The notes below the pieces were generated by a model. The model was given only the letters and a program-made list of their open reading frames with translations, had not been told where the DNA came from and searched no databases. A DNA stretch of 64,000 nt from positions 62,001-126,000 of the forward strand of contig NZ_BLRL01000001.1 of NCBI RefSeq assembly GCF_015082335.1, in the 5' to 3' direction. The stretch comes from Moritella sp. F3. Lineage in GTDB: Bacteria > Pseudomonadota > Gammaproteobacteria > Enterobacterales > Moritellaceae. The position numbers and the translations under genes were made by a program. Positions 43,678 through 52,028 of this stretch are shown one piece after another; positions within the stretch are counted from its first letter, which is position 1; every line of letters begins with the position of its first letter.

Positions 43678-44847
43678 TTATGTTAGCTTGTATTTTGCAA
43701 TCAATTGTTCTCTTTTTATCGGTAGCATATTGATTTTGGAAACATCTCCGTCTGTAATATTGACGATGCGTTTATCCATCACTTTAAACCATAACCAGGG
43801 GATATACGCGATTGGATACATACCAAAATAACCGTTTGGTAGTGTCGGTAATCCGTTGAAGTGACGTAGAGATTGATAGCTACGGGTCGCATTAGCATGA
43901 TGATCAGAATGACGTTGTAAATGGAATAAAGCCCAGTTTGAAAACACGTGGTTACTGTTCCAGCTATGATGAGGCTGAGGCCGTTCATACTTGCCATTAG
44001 GGAGCTTCTTCCTTAACAGACCGTAGTGCTCGATATAGTTTGCTGAAGTGAGTTGCCACATTGACCAGAATGCGGAGATGAACAAATAGGGGATGACTCC
44101 CGAACCTAACCAAACGGCTAAACTGGCATAGATAGTAAAGCTCAATAATATGGATTGAAAAAATTCGTTTTTGAAAGAGTACGTTGATTTACCTAACTTA
44201 TTTAAGCGTCGTTTTTCTAGGTGGTAGGCTCTTAAGATCGCACCAGGTAATTCTCTTATTGCAAAGTGATAGATGTTTTCGCCCATTTTTGAAGATGCAG
44301 GATCCTCTGGTGTCGCCACGTGCTTATGGTGACCTTGGTTATGCTCTATAAAAAAATGGCCGTAAGCAGCTACAGCGAGGACTAGCTTAGCTAATTTACG
44401 GTCAAACTTATTTTTCTTGTGGCCTAATTCGTGGCCTATATTTAAGCCATGTCCACCCACATTACCAGCCAAAAGCGCCGTCGCTAGATAACCACTCCAG
44501 CTCAGTTCATAATTGCCAATAAACCAGCCGCAGAATATAAATATAACGATAACAACTGGTACGTGCAAAATAGTGATATGACGATAAAAGGGGTCGGCTT
44601 CAAGCTGAGGAATGATAACCTCAGGGGGATTACTGGTATCTTCACCCATGACATGATCCATGATAGGGAAGAAACCATAACTAAAAAGGAAAAAGAACCA
44701 GAGTATGAATTCATGGTTAAAAGCCATAAACAAAAGTGGACCAGCAGCTGCGATACTTGGTAATAGGAGAGATAATAACCAAAAGTATCTCTTTTTATCG
44801 GTATAAGTAGTGCCATCATGAGCTGTAAAAGTCCCTAAATATTTCAT
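43678..44847 (-). CDS. alkB: Alkane 1-monooxygenase (AlkB)
   Basis: 389 aa integral membrane di-iron hydroxylase that converts medium-chain alkanes to 1-alkanols with rubredoxin electrons. The histidine boxes are present: HELGHKK, HNQGHHKHVATPEDPA, the HYG motif NYIEHYGLLR and LQRHSDHHA. Several hydrophobic segments before the first box. No rubredoxin gene is adjacent; an alpha/beta hydrolase is divergently encoded. Good match in length to AlkB (about 400). Confidence 0.93.
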   Translation of the reverse strand: MKYLGTFTAHDGTTYTDKKRYFWLLSLLLPSIAAAGPLLFMAFNHEFILWFFFLFSYGFFPIMDHVMGEDTSNPPEVIIPQLEADPFYRHITILHVPVVIVIFIFCGWFIGNYELSWSGYLATALLAGNVGGHGLNIGHELGHKKNKFDRKLAKLVLAVAAYGHFFIEHNQGHHKHVATPEDPASSKMGENIYHFAIRELPGAILRAYHLEKRRLNKLGKSTYSFKNEFFQSILLSFTIYASLAVWLGSGVIPYLFISAFWSMWQLTSANYIEHYGLLRKKLPNGKYERPQPHHSWNSNHVFSNWALFHLQRHSDHHANATRSYQSLRHFNGLPTLPNGYFGMYPIAYIPWLWFKVMDKRIVNITDGDVSKINMLPIKREQLIAKYKLT

Positions 44848-45045
44848 ACTTCACCCTCTATGAAATTAATGTGATTGTGCATTTCGATTATTTGTACTTG
44901 TTTATAATAGTCTGACTCAGGATAAGCGCTAGGTTTGATTTTATGGAGGTCGTTCAGCAAATTTGTAGTTTCCAATAATATGTTGCAACTGGTATGACCT
45001 TACGTACAATGTTATTGATATGTTACTTGGACGAGTGAGTTTGAA

Positions 45046-45921
45046 ATGGATAATTTTTTAATAGATGACGTAGACGTTTATTGCCAAGATGGCTACAAGC
45101 TTTCGGCTACACTGTTTAAGCCCACAAGCGAAGTAAAAGCAGCAATATTGATCTGTCCTGCGACTGGAATAATTCAGCAATTTTACAAAAGCTTCGCTTG
45201 TTTTTTAGCTGAGCATGGATATGCAGTGCTCACCTTTGATAATCGAGGCATTGGACAGTCACTTACGGGGAAAGTCAGTTCAAGTACCGCATCATTACAG
45301 TGTTGGGGAGAGCAAGATATGCCTGCAGTCCTTGAATTTCTCAAAACAACCTATCCAGATAGTACTTATCACCTGATTGGCCACAGCGCTGGTGGCCAAT
45401 TGGTTGGCTTAATGCATAATGCAGGAGATCTTAGATCCATCTTCACTTTTGCCAGCTCTTCAGGTCAGTTAAGAAATATGAAAATGCCGTATGCATTAAA
45501 AGCACATTTCTTTATGAATCTTTTCATACCTATGAGCAACCTACTTTTTGGTCACACTAAGTCCCAGTTACTTGGGATGGGAGAACCCTTACCTAGAGGA
45601 GTTGCCCAGCAATGGCGTCATTGGTGTAATGGACAAGGTTATGTAAAGACAGCTTTTGGGAAATCGATACATAATCATCAGTACAACACTCTCTCTACAC
45701 CTTCGCTATGGGTGAATGCCACCGACGATGACATCGCGATTGATGTAAATGTGGCCGATATGTTGACCGTGTTTGAAAATATGGACGCTGAGAGACTGAC
45801 CTTATCGCCAGAAGCTTGTAATTTAAGTGAAATAGGCCATATGAAGTTTTTTAGTCGTAAGGCAAGTCATTTATGGGAACACCCTTTATCTTGGTTAGAA
45901 AATAATAGCCCCCTGCAGTAA
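45046..45921 (+). CDS. Alpha/beta hydrolase
   Basis: 291 aa. Nucleophile elbow GHSAGGQ, oxyanion-type segment CPATGIIQQFY, FDNRGIGQS, candidate acid Asp in TDDDIAIDV and His in IGHMKFF. Resembles serine hydrolases of the lysophospholipase/aminopeptidase class. Divergent from alkB and convergent with a TetR gene. A part in lipid or alkane metabolism is possible but only from position. Confidence 0.82.
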   Translation: MDNFLIDDVDVYCQDGYKLSATLFKPTSEVKAAILICPATGIIQQFYKSFACFLAEHGYAVLTFDNRGIGQSLTGKVSSSTASLQCWGEQDMPAVLEFLKTTYPDSTYHLIGHSAGGQLVGLMHNAGDLRSIFTFASSSGQLRNMKMPYALKAHFFMNLFIPMSNLLFGHTKSQLLGMGEPLPRGVAQQWRHWCNGQGYVKTAFGKSIHNHQYNTLSTPSLWVNATDDDIAIDVNVADMLTVFENMDAERLTLSPEACNLSEIGHMKFFSRKASHLWEHPLSWLENNSPLQ

Positions 45922-45979
45922 ACTAAGTTATAAAAGTATTATGTGTATAAGATAAGCTGGGTTGCTTAAAATGTTCGAG

Positions 45980-46561
45980 TTACCGACACACATCTTGATA
46001 AAGCTGCTCGGCTAATTGCTGTATGGTATTTCCTTCAGGGTGTGTGTGGGCAAATGTTCTTAAACCATATATTCCCATCATTAGATAGTGAGCGCGTGAA
46101 TCAGCGTTTCGGTCACTTACAATTTCTTTTTGATCAATTGCCGTTTGCAGCACCTGGGTAATCGCTTGTTGCCAGTTAGCTAAATGAAGCGTGATAATGT
46201 CATGTACTTCTGCATCTTGTTCTGCGACTTCATTCAGCGCTTTAGTCAGTAAGCAAGCACGAGAGGCATCGCAGCTCTGACACTCTAAAACAATATGATC
46301 CAGATAGGCTTTAAGCTCTGTAAGGACTGGGCGTTGACCACTAAAAATACCAGCGAACTCAGCATTTCTATCGAGGTGGTACTGCTCTAGTGCCGCTAAC
46401 AGAAGGCCACGTTTATTCTCGAACGCACAATAGATAGAACCAGGGTGTAAACCTGTGGCTTGTTTCAAGTCTTGCATACTTGTCTTACCGTAACCTTTAT
46501 CCATGAAGGAGGTCATAGCAGATCTCAGTACTTTTTCTCTATCAAATTCTGCAATACGCAT
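45980..46561 (-). CDS. TetR family regulator of old yellow enzyme gene (NemR-like)
   Basis: 193 aa. Helix-turn-helix with SFMDKGYGKTSMQDLKQATG and GSIYCAFENKRGLL. The second domain has a cysteine cluster CQSCDASRACLL; E. coli NemR senses electrophiles by such Cys residues, so redox or electrophile sensing is plausible. Divergent from an old yellow enzyme gene with three tandem palindromes between them, which are its likely operators. Confidence 0.85.
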   Translation of the reverse strand: MRIAEFDREKVLRSAMTSFMDKGYGKTSMQDLKQATGLHPGSIYCAFENKRGLLLAALEQYHLDRNAEFAGIFSGQRPVLTELKAYLDHIVLECQSCDASRACLLTKALNEVAEQDAEVHDIITLHLANWQQAITQVLQTAIDQKEIVSDRNADSRAHYLMMGIYGLRTFAHTHPEGNTIQQLAEQLYQDVCR

Positions 46562-46634
46562 GGCTAATCATTAACTCTTAGTGAGACTCTTTATATCAGA
46601 GTCATGTTGTGCAATGTCACTATTATAATCAATT

Positions 46635-46702
46635 TTGAATGTTTATTCAAAAATAGTTCTTGAATGATCATTCAAAAAAGAATATCTTGAACGTTCATTC
46701 AA
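46635..46702. promoter_or_regulatory. Three tandem TetR-type palindromes
   Basis: TTGAATGTTTATTCAA (46635-46650), TTGAATGATCATTCAA (46660-46675, perfect) and TTGAACGTTCATTCAA (46687-46702). Centre spacings of 25 and 27 bases. They fill the divergent promoter region of the TetR and old yellow enzyme genes. Confidence 0.85.
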
Positions 46703-46732
46703 GAATAGATTATTAATAATCAGAGGCACTAT

Positions 46733-47785
46733 ATGACTGCTAACTTATTTCAAACTTATGAACTTAATAAGACTTTATCTTTAAAAAATCGCATTCTTAT
46801 GGCGCCGCTGACTCGCTGTATGGCTGATGATGAATTAGTACCGACTCAAGATATGGCTGACTACTATGGCCGTCGAGGCGAAGCGGGGTTAATTATTTCA
46901 GAAGCTGTGATCATTCGTCCTGATGGCCAAGGTTATCCAAATACCCCTGGTATCTTTACGCCAGCACAAATTGATGGTTGGAGAACAGTGACTGATGCAG
47001 TTCATCAAAATGATGGTAAAATTTTTGCACAGCTTTGGCATACAGGTCGTGTAGCACACCCACACTTTTATCAAGCAACAGGTAGTCAAGATGTAATGGC
47101 ACCTTCTGCAGTCGGTGTCGATGGCACTGTTCCTCGAATGCGTGAACTGACTTACAAAACACCTAAGGCGGTAACGGTTGAAGAGATTACTCAGTTAGTG
47201 AGTGATTATGCTCAAGCTGCAGCTAACGCTATCGATGCTGGTTTTGATGGTGTTGAAATTCACGGTGCTAATGGTTATTTAATTGACCAATTCTTACATC
47301 ATGACAGTAACCGTCGTAGTGATGAATATGGCGAGACTCCAGAGAACATGTCGCGTTTCGCGCTTGAAGTAGTAGATGCAATCGTTGCTCGTATCGGTAA
47401 TGACAGAACGGCACTACGTGTATCACCTGGTGCATACTTCAATATGGCTGGTGATAGTCGCGACCGTACTGTTTTCGATTATCTAATCCCTGAGCTTGAA
47501 AAACGTGATTTAGCTTTCCTGCATATTGGTGTTTTCGATGACGCGATGGAATTTGACTATTTAGGTGGCCGCGCTTCAAGTTATGTTCGTAGTATATATA
47601 ACAAGACACTCGTTGGTGTTGGTAGCTTTACCGCTGAAGCGGGTAGTGAAGCAATTTCGGATGATAAATTTGACCTGCTTGCGATAGGCCGCCCGTTTAT
47701 TGCCAATCCTGATTATGTTGAACGTGTTCGTGATGGCAAAGAGCTGGTTGAATACTCAGATAGTATGTTGACGAGTTTGGTTTAA
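46733..47785 (+). CDS. nemA: Old yellow enzyme, N-ethylmaleimide reductase-type
   Basis: 350 aa FMN oxidoreductase with NAD(P)H, reducing activated alkenes and nitro compounds. OYE features: RILMAPLTRC, QLWHTGRVAHP, FDGVEIHGANGYLIDQFLHH (substrate-binding His/Asn), SNRRSDEYG and a C-terminal LAIGRPFIANPD. Length and sequence fit NemA. Divergent TetR and tandem operators suggest induction by electrophiles. Confidence 0.9.
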   Translation: MTANLFQTYELNKTLSLKNRILMAPLTRCMADDELVPTQDMADYYGRRGEAGLIISEAVIIRPDGQGYPNTPGIFTPAQIDGWRTVTDAVHQNDGKIFAQLWHTGRVAHPHFYQATGSQDVMAPSAVGVDGTVPRMRELTYKTPKAVTVEEITQLVSDYAQAAANAIDAGFDGVEIHGANGYLIDQFLHHDSNRRSDEYGETPENMSRFALEVVDAIVARIGNDRTALRVSPGAYFNMAGDSRDRTVFDYLIPELEKRDLAFLHIGVFDDAMEFDYLGGRASSYVRSIYNKTLVGVGSFTAEAGSEAISDDKFDLLAIGRPFIANPDYVERVRDGKELVEYSDSMLTSLV

Positions 47786-47823
47786 GGTTAAGTTGCTGGC
47801 TTAAGGCTAAGCAGTTTTGTTGT

Positions 47824-47852
47824 AAAGGGTTAGCATTACGCTAGCCCTTTTT
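47824..47852. terminator. Bidirectional terminator
   Basis: AAAGGGTTAGC, loop ATTAC, GCTAGCCCTTTTT, between the convergent nemA-like and araC-type genes; one G-T mismatch in the stem. Confidence 0.75.
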
Positions 47853-47853
47853 A

Positions 47854-48675
47854 TTAATGCGTGTCTTCAAGCCATTGTTTCGGTGATATCCCTAATTTCT
47901 TCCTGAATACTCTCGCCAGCGCAGAGCCATTTTCATAACCCACGGCATTAGCCACAATGGACACAGGCTTGTTTTGTTGTAATAGACCTTTAGCAATGAT
48001 AATACGCCAATCAATTATATAGTCCCCAGGGCTTTGACCTACCGTCCGTTTAAATACATCGGCAAACTTTGATCGAGACATCAACGCTAGCGCTGCCATA
48101 TCTTCCAATCCCCATTGTTTTTCCGGTGCGTCATGTATGGCTAACAAGACTTTAGATAGTTGTGGATGCGCTAACCCGGCAAGTAGACCATGCTGCATGA
48201 TATTGTTATCAATTACATGGCGAAGCACGTAAATGATAAAGATGTCCGTAAGGGAATTAATCATCGGCAGGCGACCGCTATCTTCATTAAATGCCTCTGC
48301 AAACAACCACTGCGCTGTTTTCATTAATGCTTCGTTCTCACTGAGTTTGAAGCATAGTAATCGAGGTAAGGCATCCGCAATCGGATTAGTTGTATTTTCA
48401 CTATAAACGATGTTGGCACAAACTAATTTCGGGGGATTGTCTTTGCTCGCAATTACTCGGTGGGCATGCTGTGTGGGAAAAAACATGACGGTTGGCTCGT
48501 CAATTAAATGTGAAACGCCCTGTTCATCAATAATGGTTATCTCGCCACTTTGTAATAGATGCAAGTGACCTTTGTTAGGATCTCGGTTGAAATTAGAAAT
48601 ACCACACAGGTTTCCGGTGAAAAATACGTCGGTGTTCATCGAGAAGCGTTGAAGAATGACTGATAACGGATCCAT
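47854..48675 (-). CDS. AraC family regulator with cupin-like domain
   Basis: 273 aa from the ATG at 48675 (GAGG six bases upstream). N-terminal cupin-like sensing domain (LHLLQSGEITIID, PTVMFFPTQHAHR), C-terminal double helix-turn-helix (MSRSKFADVFKRTVGQSPGD and SIVANAVGYENGSALARVF). The AraC_binding/cupin_6 class is meant. It is divergent from the YHS/bufferin genes, and four 12-bp repeats in between are likely binding sites. Confidence 0.85.
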   Translation of the reverse strand: MDPLSVILQRFSMNTDVFFTGNLCGISNFNRDPNKGHLHLLQSGEITIIDEQGVSHLIDEPTVMFFPTQHAHRVIASKDNPPKLVCANIVYSENTTNPIADALPRLLCFKLSENEALMKTAQWLFAEAFNEDSGRLPMINSLTDIFIIYVLRHVIDNNIMQHGLLAGLAHPQLSKVLLAIHDAPEKQWGLEDMAALALMSRSKFADVFKRTVGQSPGDYIIDWRIIIAKGLLQQNKPVSIVANAVGYENGSALARVFRKKLGISPKQWLEDTH

Positions 48676-48782
48676 TATTACCTCATAGTAAACTGTTTGG
48701 ACGATTGGGTTCAATATTAGGACTATGTCATCCCTTTAGACTTATTGAAAGCACTATATTTATAACCAAGGAAGACAATCTT

Positions 48783-48859
48783 CAAATAAGTAAACAAATA
48801 GCAGCACGCTTTTGATTACTTATTTGATTACTTATTTGATTACTTATTTGATTACTTAT
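48783..48859. repeat. 12-bp tandem repeats, candidate AraC binding array
   Basis: TTGATTACTTAT repeated four times without interruption (48812-48859), with an inverted copy CAAATAAGTAA at 48783-48793. Located 25 bases before the YHS gene ATG, in the divergent promoter region. Confidence 0.85.
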
Positions 48860-48883
48860 TAAAAATAATAAACGGAGAATATT

Positions 48884-49369
48884 ATGAAGCTTTCAACATT
48901 TGTAAAATCAACGTTCGTAACGACGGCATTGCTAGCAAGCAGCCTTACCTTTGCTGCGAATATCGAGGTTAATGCGAACAGTAACGACATCGCAATTAGT
49001 GGTTACGATACTGTGTCTTACTTTACAAAAGGCACACCAGCGAAAGGGTCTAACGATTACACAGCCGCTTATAATGGTGCTATTTATCAATTTTCATCTG
49101 CAAGCAACCGTGATTTATTCAAAGCAGACCCAAGTAAATATGCACCACAATATGGTGGTTTTTGCGCAATGGGCGTCGCACTGAATAAGAAATTAGACAC
49201 GGATCCAACAGCTTGGCACATTCGCGGTGATAAGTTGTATTTGAACTATAATAAATCGGTTCAGAAAAAATGGAATACAGATATCCCTGGTTATATCGAA
49301 ATAGCACAGGTTAATTGGGTTGATATTAAAGGCCTAACGGAAGAGCAAATCGAAATCGTATACGACTAA
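48884..49369 (+). CDS. Secreted YHS domain protein
   Basis: 161 aa with signal peptide (FVTTALLASSLTFAA). YHS features: AISGYDTVSYFTKG, YQFSSASNRDLFKADPSKYA and YGGFCAMGVALNKK. YHS domains occur in metal (copper, heavy metal) proteins and in secreted proteins of unknown role. First gene of a set with the bufferin-type genes, nine bases before the next ATG, so copper- or oxidant-linked function is inferred. Confidence 0.85.
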   Translation: MKLSTFVKSTFVTTALLASSLTFAANIEVNANSNDIAISGYDTVSYFTKGTPAKGSNDYTAAYNGAIYQFSSASNRDLFKADPSKYAPQYGGFCAMGVALNKKLDTDPTAWHIRGDKLYLNYNKSVQKKWNTDIPGYIEIAQVNWVDIKGLTEEQIEIVYD

Positions 49370-49378
49370 GGAAGCACT

Positions 49379-49657
49379 ATGAATAACAAACTATTAGTAA
49401 GCGCAGCACTGGCGGCTGTTATGTCTACGGGTGTCATTGCGTCAGCTGAAGCTGGAAGTAAAAAAGAAAAGTGTTATGGCGTCGCTAAAGCAGGTCAAAA
49501 CGACTGTGCTAACTTGGCTGGTACGCATTCATGTGCGGGACAATCAACCCTCAGTGATGACAAAGGTGAATGGAAACTCGTGACAAAAGGTACCTGCTCA
49601 ACATTGGGTGGATTATCAAAGAAAGAAGCCAAGAAGTTATATTTAGCCTCTAAATAA
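49379..49657 (+). CDS. bufA: DUF2282 protein, bufferin-type precursor (BufA1-like)
   Basis: 92 aa with a signal peptide (ALAAVMSTGVIASAEA). The mature part has four cysteines (Cys32, 43, 52 and 73) in KCYGVAKAGQNDCAN, HSCAGQ and GTCSTLGG, the DUF2282 pattern. In characterised bufferins, a DUF692/MNIO enzyme modifies Cys residues to thiooxazoles and the peptide binds copper in the periplasm. The MNIO gene and its partner follow directly here. Modification is inferred, not seen. Confidence 0.88.
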   Translation: MNNKLLVSAALAAVMSTGVIASAEAGSKKEKCYGVAKAGQNDCANLAGTHSCAGQSTLSDDKGEWKLVTKGTCSTLGGLSKKEAKKLYLASK

Positions 49658-49695
49658 GGGGGCTAAATATAAGGACTCGAAAATAGGAGAGTATT

Positions 49696-50619
49696 ATGTC
49701 GGTAAATAATAGCGGTATTTTAGTGGGTGTTGGCTTAAGGCACCCACACTTTACCGACATACTGATTTCAGCTAAGGACATTACTTTAGCTAAGGAAATC
49801 GACTTTGTTGAAGTCCATTCAGAGAATTTTTTCGGTCAAGGCGGTGCTGCCTTATCTGTACTTCAACAGGTAAGGGAAACATACCCTGTCAGTTTACACT
49901 CAACCTCTATGGGACTCGGCTCATTTGCAGATATCCCTGCGAGTTATTTAACACGTTTAAAGCAATTAACCGAAACGATAGATCCTTTTTTGATGTCAGA
50001 ACATGCTTGTTTTACATGGGGACATTTACAAGGGACCCTACAAACTGTACACAGCGGTGATTTGTTACCTATTGCGCACACGCACGACAACCTAAAGCGC
50101 ATGTGTGAACAGGTAGACAAAGTCCAAACCTACTTAGGACGTCAGCTCATAATTGAAAACGTGTCAGCTTATGTACAATTTGATGAGAGCTATCTATCAG
50201 AGGCCGAATTTTTAACGCAACTGTGTCAGCGTACCGGCGCTAAAATACTATTAGATATTAATAACATTGCTGTTAATAGCTTAAATTTTGAAGGTGGTAA
50301 TATTCAACAATCGGTCTGCGAGTATATTCATACACTACCGGTAGATAGTGTTGCGCAAATACATTTAGCAGGCTGTAGCGATGTGGGTGCTGATGACATG
50401 GTCATTGACGATCACGCTCGTCCTGTTTCTGATGCTGTATGGCAAGGCTACCGCCAAGCATTGGCACGTTTTGGCTCGATACCAACACTGGTGGAATGGG
50501 ATACTGATTTACCAACATGGTCAGTATTAGTTGGCGAAGCAAAAAAGGCGCGTGATATAGCAGATGCAGTATTAGGTATTAATGTAGTAAGCCAGGCGTT
50601 AGGAGCTAGCAATGTGTAA
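49696..50619 (+). CDS. bufB: DUF692 multinuclear non-heme iron oxygenase (BufB-like)
   Basis: 307 aa MNIO, TIM-barrel fold. Metal-ligand-type residues visible in VHSENFF, LHSTSMGLG, SEHACF, IENVSAYV, LLDINNIAVNS, QIHLAGCSD and DDHARPVSDAVW. In bufferin systems it oxidises peptide cysteines to copper-binding groups together with BufC. It overlaps the next gene by eight bases. Length is typical (about 280-310). Confidence 0.9.
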   Translation: MSVNNSGILVGVGLRHPHFTDILISAKDITLAKEIDFVEVHSENFFGQGGAALSVLQQVRETYPVSLHSTSMGLGSFADIPASYLTRLKQLTETIDPFLMSEHACFTWGHLQGTLQTVHSGDLLPIAHTHDNLKRMCEQVDKVQTYLGRQLIIENVSAYVQFDESYLSEAEFLTQLCQRTGAKILLDINNIAVNSLNFEGGNIQQSVCEYIHTLPVDSVAQIHLAGCSDVGADDMVIDDHARPVSDAVWQGYRQALARFGSIPTLVEWDTDLPTWSVLVGEAKKARDIADAVLGINVVSQALGASNV

Positions 50620-51448
50620 GCAGCATATAAGTGAGCAGCAACGACTGCTAGATGCTATTTGGAGTGGCGACCTCTCGAGTAAGCAGCTTTCAAATAGCAC
50701 GCATGGATTTAGCGCACAAGGCATCGGTATTTATCGTCGTAACTTACTTGCAAATGCTCAGCGCGCACTCAGTATCACTTTTCCAACGGTGTTTAAGTTA
50801 CTTGATAGTGATATCAGCGCCGCTTTAGTTAAGTCGTTTTTGCAAACATCACCTCCAACACAGGGTGATTGGGCACAATGGGGAAGTGAATTTGCTCATT
50901 TTATCGCTACAACCGATATATGTGAGGGTTATCCATATCTTGCTGATTGTACTTCTCTTGATTGGTTTGTTCATTGTGCATTACACGGCAGAGATCAACT
51001 CCTCGATCAAAGTTCGTTAGAGATACTAGGACGCTGTGATCCAGAAGACATATTTATTACCTTTAATCACAATGTGAAATTGATTAAAACGTCTTTTCCA
51101 ATTACTGAGATCTTTGATGCCCATCATCAGGAAAATGAAGACGAACGTAAAGCTGCATTGAACAGTGCCAATGAATACTTATCGTCAGCGCTGGTGGATC
51201 ATCTAGCCATGATCTATCGACCTGAATTTCAACCTTACGTAGCTAGGTTAACCTGTAGTGAGGGGCGTTTTACTCAATCTTTAATAGGCGGGCATTCACT
51301 TGCTCAGTCACTTGATGCCATCAAGGGTAAAGAATATGGAGAAGAGCATGTTCCTGATTGTTCATTTCAGCATTTTTCGTTTCAACAATGGCTACTTAAC
51401 GCGATAGAAAACAATTTAATTCATTATTTCAAAGAGAGTCACTCATGA
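50612..51448 (+). CDS. bufC: DUF2063 partner protein (BufC-like)
   Basis: 278 aa. DUF2063 N-terminal domain with GIGIYRRNLLANAQRALSIT and FPTVFKLLDSD, followed by a variable C-terminal part. Members act as the recognition/partner protein for DUF692 enzymes. GGAG six bases upstream; overlaps bufB by eight bases and the next gene by four, so translation is coupled. Confidence 0.88.
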   Translation: MCKQHISEQQRLLDAIWSGDLSSKQLSNSTHGFSAQGIGIYRRNLLANAQRALSITFPTVFKLLDSDISAALVKSFLQTSPPTQGDWAQWGSEFAHFIATTDICEGYPYLADCTSLDWFVHCALHGRDQLLDQSSLEILGRCDPEDIFITFNHNVKLIKTSFPITEIFDAHHQENEDERKAALNSANEYLSSALVDHLAMIYRPEFQPYVARLTCSEGRFTQSLIGGHSLAQSLDAIKGKEYGEEHVPDCSFQHFSFQQWLLNAIENNLIHYFKESHS

Positions 51449-51930
51449 ACAATTCAAAGTCACTATTGTCATCAACTTATCAAGTCTATCGACGTGTAGT
51501 TGCAAAGGTGAGTATGCTAGAACCTGTCGCGTTATTGACTGCGCGTGTTTATGTCGGTTGGGCATTCTTTTCATCGGGGTTAACAAAGTTAAACAATTGG
51601 GATAGTACGTTATTTTTGTTTGAAGAAGAATATAGTGTGCCCTTATTGCCTTATGAACTTGCTGCTTACTTAGGCACGGCTGCCGAGATTATTTTACCTT
51701 TACTGTTAATGGCTGGATTGACGAGTCGCTTCTCTGCGTTGGGATTGTTTTTCGTAAACATTGTTGCGGTTATCAGTTTAGAAGATATTGCCGCTGCCGC
51801 TTATGCTCAACATGTTTTATGGGGAACGCTATTGTTACAAGTCGTGATCTTTAGCGGAGGCCGTTTTGCATTGGATCATTTTATTAAGCGTAAGTCGATA
51901 CAGTTATATTTGACCTCATTAAAAATTTGA
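51445..51930 (+). CDS. DoxX family membrane protein of bufferin operon
   Basis: 161 aa with four membrane spans and the DoxX pattern: ARVYVGWAFFSSGLTKLNNW, LGTAAEIILPLLLMAGL and ALGLFFVNIVAV. DoxX proteins are common last genes of DUF2282/DUF692/DUF2063 operons (GigT-like). Role unknown, perhaps redox or quinone linked. Start overlaps bufC by ATGA. No terminator was found before the amylase. Confidence 0.85.
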   Translation: MNNSKSLLSSTYQVYRRVVAKVSMLEPVALLTARVYVGWAFFSSGLTKLNNWDSTLFLFEEEYSVPLLPYELAAYLGTAAEIILPLLLMAGLTSRFSALGLFFVNIVAVISLEDIAAAAYAQHVLWGTLLLQVVIFSGGRFALDHFIKRKSIQLYLTSLKI

Positions 51931-52028
51931 TCTGGTTAACAATTTAGGGCGTAGTTTTTAAGGATGATGTCCGACCAATATTTCCGTTTTATGATGGTAT
52001 CAATTAATGGAATAACTAAGGTCGGAAC

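Noticed and set aside
48812-48859. Repeats that might suggest CRISPR
   Set aside because: The 12-bp copies are contiguous with no spacers and no cas genes are near; better seen as a binding array.
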